This document shows positions 36,501-48,500 of a stretch of DNA of 64,000 bases, piece after piece. The DNA lies in contig NMRA01000807.1 in NCBI GenBank assembly GCA_002633005.1, positions 34,583 to 98,582 on the forward strand. The letters are read 5' to 3'. The position numbers and the translations under genes were made by a program. Source of the stretch: Phoronis australis. Taxonomy: Eukaryota; Phoronida; Phoronidae. The notes below the pieces were generated by a model. That model ran no database searches, was not told the DNA's origin, and saw only the letters and a program-made list of their open reading frames with translations. The number at the start of each line of letters is the position of its first letter. Within the stretch, counting starts at the first letter, position 1.

Positions 36501-39500
36501 TGTGTAAAATATTTAAATAATTTCCACTGATATTAATCACCCACGGTGGAAACGCGAGTGAAGATACTCCAACATCCCATCAAAAACATAGACCCACTAG
36601 TTTTTAATCAATAAATCAGTTTATTTAAAACATTTAGGTCCTTGGCCCACGTGTAACATGTTGTTATAAAATATCGTTGAACAACGCTTCCCAGAGGTCA
36701 GTTACAAACACAAATAAAATGATGTTCATCCTCAAGTTGCGACAAACAAATATGCACTAAGTTTGAGCTATTATCCGCGGCAGTTGCAGTCTTGCAAAAA
36801 ACAATTTTTAATTCAATATTAAAAAATTTCAAGAAAAGATGTTTCACTACCCGATTTTTCCATACCATTTCAAAACCGTATCTTTCCAACAAATTTATGG
36901 CAGATGAACCGCAATTTGTCCGACCGGCCTCATGCAATGTGACAAGCATGTACTAATCTTAAAAGGCTGTTATATACCCGCTTTCCGTTAGGGAACTAAC
37001 TTCTTTGGTTTGGACCTTGCAGTCAAAAGACCAATGTTTCAGCGTCATTCCTTATTTATGATTCATGGCTTGGATGGAACTGAACGTTCTGCGTCGAGAC
37101 CAAGCTCAACAAGTTGGCATACAATCAAAAAACAAGTTTTAACTTGTTTTTTGATTGTATGCAATTGTTTATCGGAGCCGTGATCAGTGTGCAATAATTG
37201 TGAAATAAATAAAGATCTGGTAACACATGCTACACGTTGTGTAAAGTTATCTAGTGCTCAAAATTGAGCGCGATTTATGCGAAAGTGCCGTACAAATTAA
37301 TTGTAACACCTGGGACTCGGCAAAAGTATCACGACTCCAACTAGAAAAAAACACGATTTTTCTTGCAATTTCAGTCATGTTCTACTTATCTCGAGTCAAT
37401 GTAGAGCGCATGCGCCAGTTACAAAAACGACGGTTATTGGATTAGAAAATAATTAATTTACGGCGCAAATTGGTTATTTGCGTGGGTAAATTACGCACGT
37501 AAATTTATATTAATTTCCGCCATAAATAATTAATTTACACCCTTCACAATTCATTTGCGTCGTAAATAATTAATTTACACGGTAAACAATATATTTTCAA
37601 GGTAAAAATTAACTTACGGCGTGAATAATTAGTTTATGCCGTGAACAATAATTAATTTACTCACGCACTTTCCCAATATGTTTTAACCAAAAAGGCTCTA
37701 AGTACCTGTTGAATATGAATGGACTGGGCATTGGACACGTGATCAAAATTCTAACAGGTCATTGAAGTTCGACACAGGCACATTACGAAGCATGGGTAGC
37801 CCAATGTGTTCTGAAAGTGATGCTGATGTTGAAACACTTCTACGCGACAGGAACATGCACCATCACGTGGGTTGTGGTCGGATATAACGTGCCCGAATTG
37901 AGACCCAGTTTTCTCCACTGAATAATAGTCATCAAACTGGTTCTCAAAATACGGACACGTTATATCCAACGATTTCCCTATTGACTTGACAAAGAACATG
38001 TTGACCCATAGCAGTCTCTTAAATTTACCAGATTTGTGACTGGCCTATTCTAAACCTTACCAACATCTGCCCTACCCCCGTTTAAATGCATCCTTAAAGC
38101 TCTATTTTGCCTTTAATCTCATAAAATCGGTCTCATAATAATACTTACCGTTATAGGACTCTATTTCAGTTACCAACATAAACATCAAAACCGTCAGCGA
38201 CTCAAGAAAACGCTTCAGAGTTTATTGAGGATGGCCAATTGCCGAATTCGAATATGGCACATGTACGCATTGTCTTTGGCTTGAGTTAGCAACGGAAATA
38301 GAATCATATTTCTGTATGAATTAATGAGACCGATTTCAATAGAATAAGTCTCTAGTTCGTTTCGTTTTCAGCCGGATAAGCTGGGGGAAATGTAGCTTTA
38401 CTTTTTTGTTCGCATAATCACTCATAGTAACAACTTTGAATTGAAATGTTTGCATAGTTTCTTTATCATTGATTTCAAGGGACGTAAGCACCTTGACGTC
38501 ATGGGAGAAGTTTTACTTGGGCATCTCACAGTACGAGATTTACCGAGAAGATGACTCGGCTGTCGACGAACTCATTCAGGAAATGGCTACTCTTTCAATT
38601 ATTGACGCAGGTTTGTTACAATGAAGCTACATGCTGTGCTGAAAATAGATTTATCGAGGCTCCAAACATGTAAACATATAAATGGACAACAGTTCATTGC
38701 TCACCCGAAGAGCGCAATCTTAAATTTCACTCTCACCTGGCGGAACTTTAGAGTATTGTTGAATAAAATGAATATGCCTATACTCCTAACAATGCTAATC
38801 CACAAACGTGGTTTTAACCACGTTTAAAAACAATGTTACAAAGATCGATACATTTAGAATTGTCACATGTAATTTTGCAATTTTAGATATGTTTGTCTAT
38901 TTCACAGTTCAAAAGAAAGGAGGGACCCAAATCAAGCTCATTATATCCTTCAGTAATGATGGTCAGGCGTTATTTAAGCCAAAGAGACATGGTCGTAAAT
39001 ATGTCACTAATCCGAACCATTTTTACTTCTCCGACTTTGAACGACACACATCGGAAATCGCATCATTTCATTTAGACAGGTAAGACGATTTTCTTATCGG
39101 CACTTTTACAGTTCGTACCAGTCTTCCCATAACCTCGTCAAAACGCATCATGATTCTCAATTAAATGCATGTGTAAACGTATGATGTCTAAATGAGCGTT
39201 TACGTGAATTGTTGACGTATCTTCCAATGAGTTGAGCGACGGTTGGCTTTAATAAAAAACACGATTATAGGCATTTATCAACAATGCAGGCCTTAGCGAA
39301 AACGGCGGAAACGCTATTCCATTACACTTGCACACATACACGTACATGTACTGATACTGATTAACGTGTTAATGTTGTCATATGCATATGTTATACATGG
39401 TGATAAGTGAGTGTAGTGACGATACTTCAGCTGCACGGAGTTTCACGGAAATTTAGTTAACAAAGACTAAAATAACTCAATATGTTTTGGCCAGGAACAA

Positions 39501-42500
39501 ATTTGATCAGAAAAGGGCGCGTTGTATTTTCACCTTTTGAAAACTTAGGTATGCATAGTAGTTGTAGTAGTAGTTCTTTATCTGTCTTATAGAAAGTCAT
39601 ATTCGATATTGAAATTCAAATTGGTTGATGAAAGCGTGAAGCGCAAATGTACTTACAAAGATGCATCGTGCTGTAAGATAATACTATTCCAATGAATGAT
39701 AGGAAATGTGACCCTCCACCATCTGTGAGATTAGATCCAGGAAACGGTCATGACGTCATTAGTTTGTATGCTTTAAAGACTTTAAGTGTTCGCCAGCTAT
39801 TGTCTCCAAACCGCAGGGTTATCAGTAAACTTGTGATTATATCCTTTGAGACCTTGGTAGTCTTTCAATCCAAGAACATTTAAAAGTTAAAGATGCATTT
39901 CCCCCTGTCATAGTAAGCGCTTTGGGGGTTTAAAACATAACCTCGCTCATCCGATATTTAATTGTTGTCAAATGAGTTACAAAATGTAACAACTGGAGTC
40001 ACAAGCAATGTGTACAGACGCCATTTTCGAATTTGCAATTTTAAGATTGGCTACCCCAATAAATTTTAAATTTCAAGGGTTTTCATGGATCACTATTGGC
40101 TACCATGTACTTATTGGTAACTGAATTAGAGTCCTATTCCAATTAAAAGAATGTTAGGAGAGCGATTTCATGAACTTAAGTGGTTTGATTCATTTTTCTT
40201 TTTTTTCACTAAACACTGAGGAAGTGCAGTTTCAATGGGAGTCAAAAGTAGGTATAAGAGAACGGCCGTTGAAGCTTACCGACTTAAGAATGAATTGAAA
40301 GAATCCATACAGTAAGCGGTTTGGCGAACACCACGCAAAATGTCATCTCAAATTGACGCTGGCGACTTATCCCACTTGGCTTCACTCGCCAAATGAGTGA
40401 GACTTCAAATGTTATGTAAATCATACCTTTAAATATTAACAAGATGGCTCTAGTAGGAAGGTAGCAATGTTTTTTTTAGTACTGAGCAAAGATCAGGAGG
40501 TCGAAATGGTCGTCGCGCCTATGAATTATTTACTTGACAACATGGACAATGGTAAAGTTACTGGTGCAATCTCTCGACCTGAAGAAAGCATTCAAGACTA
40601 CCACACGTAGATTACTGTTAAAACTTTCCATGTTTGGTGTTCGCGACGCCGAAGTCGACTCGTTATATTGTAAACGGGGCGACATCAGTACCACTTGATG
40701 TGACCTGTAGTGACCCCTAAGGGTCGATACTGGGCCCGTTGTTATTTTGTGTATATATAAATGGTTTACCCACGTCTGAGTGAAAACAATGTAGTATTAG
40801 TTTGTATGCAGACGACACAGCTCTCTTCTTTGCTGTCAAATCAATACTAGATGAAGCCAATGCCACTAGCAGAAGAAATGAATCGCGTTTATGCTTGGCT
40901 TGTAGAGAACAAACTGAGTCTTAATGTTGATAAAACCAAGATTATGGGTCATGACTGGTAGCAGACGGGGGCTGGCTGTGTTGTCTCCAAGCAACATTGC
41001 CGTTACTGTCAACGGCACCCAGCTGGAAAGCGCTGAGAAGTATAAATATCTGGGTGTTATGATTGATATCAATTTATCATGGGACGAACATGCTAAATAT
41101 GTGTACAAAAAAGTTTCTCAGTGGATTGGGCTTTTGTACAGAGCCAGGAGCTATGTTGATCAGGCTACTCTTTAGACTGCATGCACAGGAGTCTAATTGT
41201 CCTACACTTTGATTATTGCGATGCTGTGTGGGGTAACTATGCATCACACTTCCAGGATAGACTTCAAAAATTACAAAACAAGGCTGGGAGGCTCATACTC
41301 AATTGTAGTGGCTGACTTACCTTTTTATGACCTCCTCGATACACTTAGTTGGTGCAGCCTGGTTAACAGGCGTGCCGTTCATGTAAAATTTAGGGTGGCG
41401 GTACAAAGCCACACATTGCCTTAGACCTAATTACCTCTCTACTACAGTCACACAGATTCTCACAATTACAATACTAGAGCGAATGTTTCTAGCTGCCTGG
41501 TGCCAGATAAACCTAAAAGCAACTGCGGCAAAAGAACTATTGCCTACGGAGGTGCAGTTGCTTACAACGAGCTGCTTTCGTGAACGCGCCCAGTGTTCAC
41601 GTCTTCAAACAGAAATACTGATACTTTGTGGGCGGTTTAGGACTATAGACATCAGCTCATCATTATTTTACTCTATTCTATTTTATTTATTCAAAATCCC
41701 TCGGCAAGCCTCGGGATTTTGACGAACTATTTCCATGAGGTTTTGCCCATGTCATAAATCTGAGACGAGTGTAGGATTTGTTTTCTTACTTTCTTACACG
41801 AACCGTTAAAACGATCTTTTTTTGCCAAAAAAACTCGACGTGTCTAAAACTTTCTATCACAAGACGCCACCTTTGTAAAAACATGCTTGCGCAATGTAAA
41901 GTAATTCGGTTACTTTTTGTTAATAGTTTTATTATAAGCTTGACAATTGTAAATTGCATTCAACTTTCGTAGCAAATATTCAAGTTAGAATCTAGTAAAT
42001 AGTCTTTGAAGTTGTAATATTAAAACTTTAAAAATGTTGACAAATAACAGTCGGCAAGGTTTCCCCGCGCGTGAGCACTGAATTCACAATGAGACAGCAC
42101 AGTTAGACGGTGTCGCTCGCCTCCGTTTGCATGAACTTGAATATGGAATCCGCCGCCGAAGATGGGTCCGTTAAAGAAGTTGTTTGCATGTCCTTCCGAT
42201 TGGGAGTACGTACTGTTGCGACACCCGATTTGTCAATCATAACCTTGTCACCATTGTTTAACCATAAACCATAACTTTGTCGACATTGTTTGATTGGCGC
42301 GCGTTTGGTTGTATAAGTGTTTTGCAAACGATAAAATGTAAGGCGTATGGATTTCCACTTTGCCCTACTTTGTGATTCGCCCATGTAATATCAAAACAGT
42401 TACGTACTTGGTGTTATTAATCTGTCGTGTCGTAACACATTCCAGGTCATGTGAGAAAACGCAATTTAGTTCTTACAACTCAATTCTTTTGTCGCGCCGT

Positions 42501-45500
42501 ACCTCAGCAACAGTATTCATACTCATAAACTCTTCAACTTTCTGAAATAACGCACAATACCGAACGCGCATTACTTTCAGATCTCTCCTGTTCGTGCAAC
42601 TTTATATGACAAAGAATAATTTACAAATTATTTTAGCGCATCATGCCTCAGCCTATTAGATGGTACTTATGTCGTGCTCGTGGTTACGCTGAATGTTCCT
42701 GGCAGTTCACGGATAAGGCGCTCTCTAATGGTGAGGAACGTCAAAATTACGATTGTTCGGGATAATGTGGCCCCAGAGAAAGGAACTGAGTTCTCAAGAA
42801 TAACGTCTCGGTTGATTATAAACGAGTTACATCTCGTAAAGAAATAATTATTTTCGTTTTTGGCCATAACATGAGGATAAATTTGACGATAGTTCTGTTA
42901 ATAGTCATGTGATAGATACCGGTCACGAGATTTTGACAACGTTAGAGTTTTAGATCACGATGCTTGTATATTCCGTTTGTTTATGAAAGAAAGTTTTAAA
43001 ATTTTAGAACACAAACCCCATCTAAATAGTTTCGTTATCGTATGATATCCAGCTATCCACACAGTCTCTGTAATTTTCCTGCCATATGTTTTGCTTGTTG
43101 TGTGTATTCATTTTCTTGATAATACAGTTCAGTGGAAGTTGCAAAACATCGAGTACTTGTAATGAAGCTGTGATTTTATAAAGCTTTGATCGTCAATTTT
43201 ATCCTCACCACCCATAGACCATGGGCGACGCAGCGCTGAAAAAATGGGGGCCATAGCCCCCCTCCCCCAAGCCCCCTATGGTGCGCCGCCCATGATCAAT
43301 GAGGAAAGGACTCTGTTCATGAGAATGGCTGTGCGGCTCGTGAACCAGGGAGATTGTTTACCTGTCAGAGAAAATGGGCTTGAAGGAAACACCGTCCCGT
43401 ATGCACCTTTTATGGGAGTACCCCTCTATGGGTGGAGGAAAAGGGTAAAAAATAATGAATAGAAAAAACAAACCTAATTCGTTAATATCAATCCTGTTTG
43501 GAAAATCAATCCTAATTAAAAAATCAGACCTGTTTGGAAAATCAAACCTGTAGGTGAAAACGGGAACTAGGTAAGTGCGCAGAAAGGCAAAATTACGAAT
43601 TAGGTTTTGGATTTTCTATTAACTATTTTTTCCCTTTCCGCGGCCCATACCTATCGATTTGTATTTCAACTAAATGTAGTAACACTGAAAAGCATATCTT
43701 CGTTTTAGTCACAATTTTAAGTGCAGTTTACACTGGGAGCCCTCTACTTCTACAGGTGCCTGATGCTGTGACGCCATGGCTTTCTCTTAACCATTCGTGA
43801 AGAAGTTATGAATGAATTGTGAACTTAATGAATTTTATTAAAGTGTTTATCAATAGAATAAACAAAAAAACTGTGTTCATAGGTTTACCAAGACATTTTT
43901 ATTAAAATATGACTAAGGCGTCATTGAGAGATAAATTAACAGTAATTAATGATGACAGTGACACAGGTGTTAATGGTTTCAGTTGAAACCAAATACGTGT
44001 TAACAGACGACATAATCAAGTTAAACATCATCCTGGTCGAAGATTATGCCTTCATCTGTGGCATCAGTGCTGCTAAAACATGACTAATTTAGTAGCCGCG
44101 TGTTTCGTCGTGACATTTTCTGATTAATAGAACAAAACCAGTTATTAATGATACATAATTTCGTGCACTTAAACTAAGTTTTCATTAATTGACCCGAAGA
44201 TCAGACGTGCCTGCCAATTTCCGGTCATAAAATACTGACGTCAACTAGCGGTGTAATGGCTGACGTCTTGCATCATACGCTTATGACATGATAGTTCAAA
44301 TACCAAATTTAGGTAAAAATTAGTACAAAGGCTAGTGAATGTCACGTGTGAATGCAAAACAAATTACCTGAAACACAGATGCCGTGTGCTACCTGCCCAA
44401 TGGTGCCCCACAAAAATTTAAACTAAAAATTCATATTAAATTCGGTAAAGTTTGAAAATGTTTATTGAGTTGTGATGAATGAGCATTATTTACGTTTCCA
44501 CTGAACTAACATACGTTAAATACCGTTTTATGAAGTGGTGTTATTCTGGTAAGTTTGTTTTTTGCAGGAGTATGTAGCCTTTTTGTAAAAACTGTTTGTC
44601 CTCACACACCAATTAACATTTGATGTGTTTTTCAATAATGGTTTATAAATGCAGCATCAACGTAGTCCATTTGCAATCACAGTTCATAGTAACGCCAGTT
44701 TCAGACTTTTTACGCGCAAAGCTACACAATTCTCTTCTACATTCCAGAATTCTGGGCAACCGTTGGGTCCCACCTGTAGCAGGTCGTATTGTTAATGCCA
44801 GTAGAGAAATTCGGCGAGTCTGTGATTCAAAGCTGCTGAAAACATTCTTCATATCGCCAGGTAAGCAAATTTTGAGAGCATGTGACGTAGCAAAAACTAG
44901 GTTGAATACAAAAGAAACTAATCAAAGGTGTAATCAGTATTAAGGCAACGAATAACATTAACTTTATACTGGGTGACCCAAAAACATTATTTCTATAGAC
45001 ACCGTTACTTAACTTTACATTATGAGAAATAAGTGTATAACATTTCTAGGAACATATTACATATCTTTTTGTCCATCCATCATTTTTGGGTCGTAACACC
45101 TGTGCATCAGTATAGTGACAGTATTTCTAGTTTCTGCATTATCAGCTTCTCAGTCCTATTTAAAATAAGCAGTGTGTGAATGTTTATGGACTTCTTTCAC
45201 ATATTTTTCACATTTTTAGGTTTTATGTAGCGGTGCCACACATTCCTTATTTCAAAGTTCGCAGTAATCTTTTTTAACTTGATCTGAAAAATGTTTTAAC
45301 TCCAAGGGAGATATTAGTTGAACAATACCTGACGACAGAATCAATTAATTTTGATTGAAATCTCGGAGACACACATTAATATTCTTTAGATATTTTTGAT
45401 GTTTAACAAAGACATGTTGAAATTGAACGAAAGTAGTAAGGCTGTCAACTGATTGTTTTAGCCGGCAACTTGTGCTTTTACGGAAAATGCACCTACTACT

Positions 45501-48500
45501 GTGATACGGCGCACGCCGTTTGTGCCAAACGAGATATGTTAGAGGGTTCGCTGATGGCTTTCCTTCCTCCCGATGGTCTCGTGCCAAGATCCGAGTGGGA
45601 AAATCCCTGGAGGCGATCATACAGCAAGTGGAAAAAGGCAGATTGGGAATTGGATCCCCATTATTGCACAAAGTTCGTTCTCACAGACGACATGTATAGC
45701 TTGCAATCCAAGACAAAGCGGAAGAGAATATTAGACGTCATGGATATGACAATATTCGACTTTCTAACAGGTATGTGAACAAAGTTGCACACGGGGCAAT
45801 GGATACTATGCCAAGGTTTTTAAAGTCAATTTGACATGGTCATAAAATAACTCATCCAAACAAGTGCCTCTTATTTACAGTTCAAGGCTTAATTTCTTTA
45901 AAATTCAGCTACTTCCATAGATGGAAACAATTCCATGTCTGCACCTCTAACTTCCAGTTACGATCCCTAAAAACTCCAGTTGATGACCAACAGACGCAAA
46001 CCTGCGGTAAAAATTCTTACTTCTAATTGGCTCCACACTCGCATCGAAAATCCTACGTACGATACACGTAGATATATAAACAAGTAAACCAGAAACCAAC
46101 GAATTTGTTTATCAAAACGGAATGATATAAGCAATTTCCGCAGTCATGCTCGCAGATTTTTGACGGGTAAGCGGGGGAAGATGGGAGATAGGGCATTCGT
46201 ATTAAGGTGTATTTTTGATCATTTCATACGTACCTAAAACGGTTCACGAAGTTAACATGCATTCCACTGACAAAAAACGCTAAAATCTTTGTTTATGATT
46301 GCGAGAGTTCTTTGAGTACCCCCTTTCGACATGTACATGGTCATCACAAATAGTAGCCTAGACAGCAGGGTTTTCCACATGTGGGAACTCCTTACAAACA
46401 ACTCATAGTAACCATTTTCAAAAGAGATACCATTCTTGTGATACTATGGGAAACAATAACATTATTTCATAACCAACCATCGGAAATAGTCCTTTTGTGT
46501 AATTCACATATAGTGGTCTTCACATTCTTCATAAAAATCCCACTCTTTCGATGACGGTCAGTTCTATTGTATTTTCACAACGCACTAGTGTGATTGAGTG
46601 CACTGTACGCGTGTATGCTTGCACGCGTTCTCATCTGGCGTTCTATAGGAATTTGTCTTGAGCTTGAAAATTTATAATCCTTAAATTTTGGCCGCGCAGT
46701 TTCATTTGTTCTAATACAAGGTACATATATCTAATTTATTTTTGTAACTGGACTGGTCAACATTTCAAGCATTACACGTTTGATCTGTTCATGAAATTCG
46801 GAGCACTGAATGTTTTTAGTGGCACTGCGCCTACACAATCTCGTTCAGTTCACGTCTAGTTGTGCTGCGAAAATCGGGTTCCATGTTTTCTCTGATTTTA
46901 AATTTTGGGCTGGCATCAAAATGGATCTTAAGGTCTAACTGACGCAAATGAGCGCTGTTTCTGTCTTTATTAGGTTAACTCTGTTTGTCAAACTCGGTTA
47001 TCAGTCAGGATATATTTCTCAATTAAATCTTTGTCAATCATTTGCTTTTCGTATGGTTGGACACAGAGACATTCGTTAAAGATATGACAGTCGTCTCTGA
47101 CACACCTAGAGACACCTGGAGGCTTGGATAGCAACACTTGGTGAACTTTCACACCACTCTGGTTAGAAATACTTAACGCGACGGATTCTCCGTCAGTGAA
47201 GATAGTCAACTTATTTTCGAAATTCAGCTTCATTGCTTTTTTGATGTCGACGCCACGGGAAACGCGTCTAGCCAAAAATACTTCAAAAATTAGCCCTTTA
47301 ATGAATATTATTTGAAAATAGTCTGCGAATAACAAAAGATCAAAGACACTAGCGAAGCTTACTGTCGTTGTGAAAGCTAACAATTTGCCGCGATATTAAC
47401 CTTCAGACGTGTTCAGTAGGCCTATTGTTTTTTCAAAGATCCATTAAAAGGTGCAGTGTAAATGGGTTGAACAATACTTAATTGAATAAAACATGGTTTA
47501 TATGTACGCGTATTAGTGAACTTCAAGTTCTGCAAAAATACTATTTTAATTTGTAATAGCTAGGCGTAAGGCGTACGCCCTCTGCCAATAAAGCTGCCTG
47601 GGGTTGATAACGTTCAGTTCCTGCTACTGTAAATCACTCGTGACGTCTCAAAATTCACCGCACAGCCAACTTCTCCATGTATCCGAAAAATCTCAGAGAG
47701 AAGAGCATCAGATTGTGCAGTAGAAGGCAGCAGCGCGTGGCGAGAAGGCACAGTATCTTTCCCTCTCTATTCTACTCGTAGAAAACGAAGCTAGTGGCAT
47801 TGTTTGATTGGAATCGTGTTTCATACCCCAACGAATATATGATCGTGAATGTATTAAGCATGATGTGTGTAAACAGGTATAAAATTGCAAATTTCAGAGC
47901 GCATACCATTTAATTGACCAAGCTTCACTCATTTTCCACTGTCACCTCCAGGTATTAGCAAAAAGTCCTCTCTCACATCGAATTAAGGTTGCGATTATTT
48001 GTTGTTTGGAAACCCCAGCCCAATGCTCTTTGTCATTAAGTAGCTACACTGAAAGAAATTTCCCCCCAGAGGTCAATTATTGTGGAAGTGGGCCCCTTGA
48101 ACCCTCATACCGCAATTTAGAAGTGACGTGGTGCATATTTTGGTAAGAACCTGTGGTACAGTATGTTTGTGTTCGGTAAGACAGGTCAAGGCCGTTTGTA
48201 AATGTTGACCAAATAGCGTTACATGCTGCTTGGATAACAACTCATCCTAATTTCGAAAAAAAGGCGGATCGCATACCGTAAAAGCTGTATTCAGTAGAGC
48301 CTACAGTATATGTACGCGCGACCTGCAGGGATGGGAAACCTTTTTACCCGAATGGGGTGAATATGGATATAAATACTTTTGTTTTAAAGTGACGTTATCG
48401 GCGAGAAAGGTGTTTTCTTAGATGTGCACTAACTCGTAACCTCAACGGTCGCAGTTGAATGCTTTGCTGGCGGAGCGAAATCCCACTCAATAAATGGCAA

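Larger units (their letters stand above)
27552..38479 (+). other. FAM20C intron 1 (10.9 kb), content overview
   Basis: It holds two GTAAATTAATT-type low-complexity tracts (28.4-28.8 and 37.4-37.7 kb), two foldback mini-elements at 28.6-28.7 kb, a degraded THAP-like segment at 30.8 kb, an unassigned AT-rich block at 31-34.6 kb with a weak minus-strand spliced ORF, a hAT-like repeat at 36 kb, a perfect 46-nt palindrome at 37.1 kb and a foldback MITE at 38.1 kb. I see no extra FAM20C exon in it, and exon 1 to exon 2 joins without a frame break. Confidence 0.6.
39080..44747 (+). other. FAM20C intron 3, content overview
   Basis: This 5.7 kb intron contains a decayed LINE at 40.5-41.76 kb, an inverted copy of an unknown small gene at 41.9-42.5 kb and a foldback mini-element at 43.2 kb. 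The stretches 39.1-40.4 and 43.3-44.7 kb show nothing I can assign. Confidence 0.6.
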
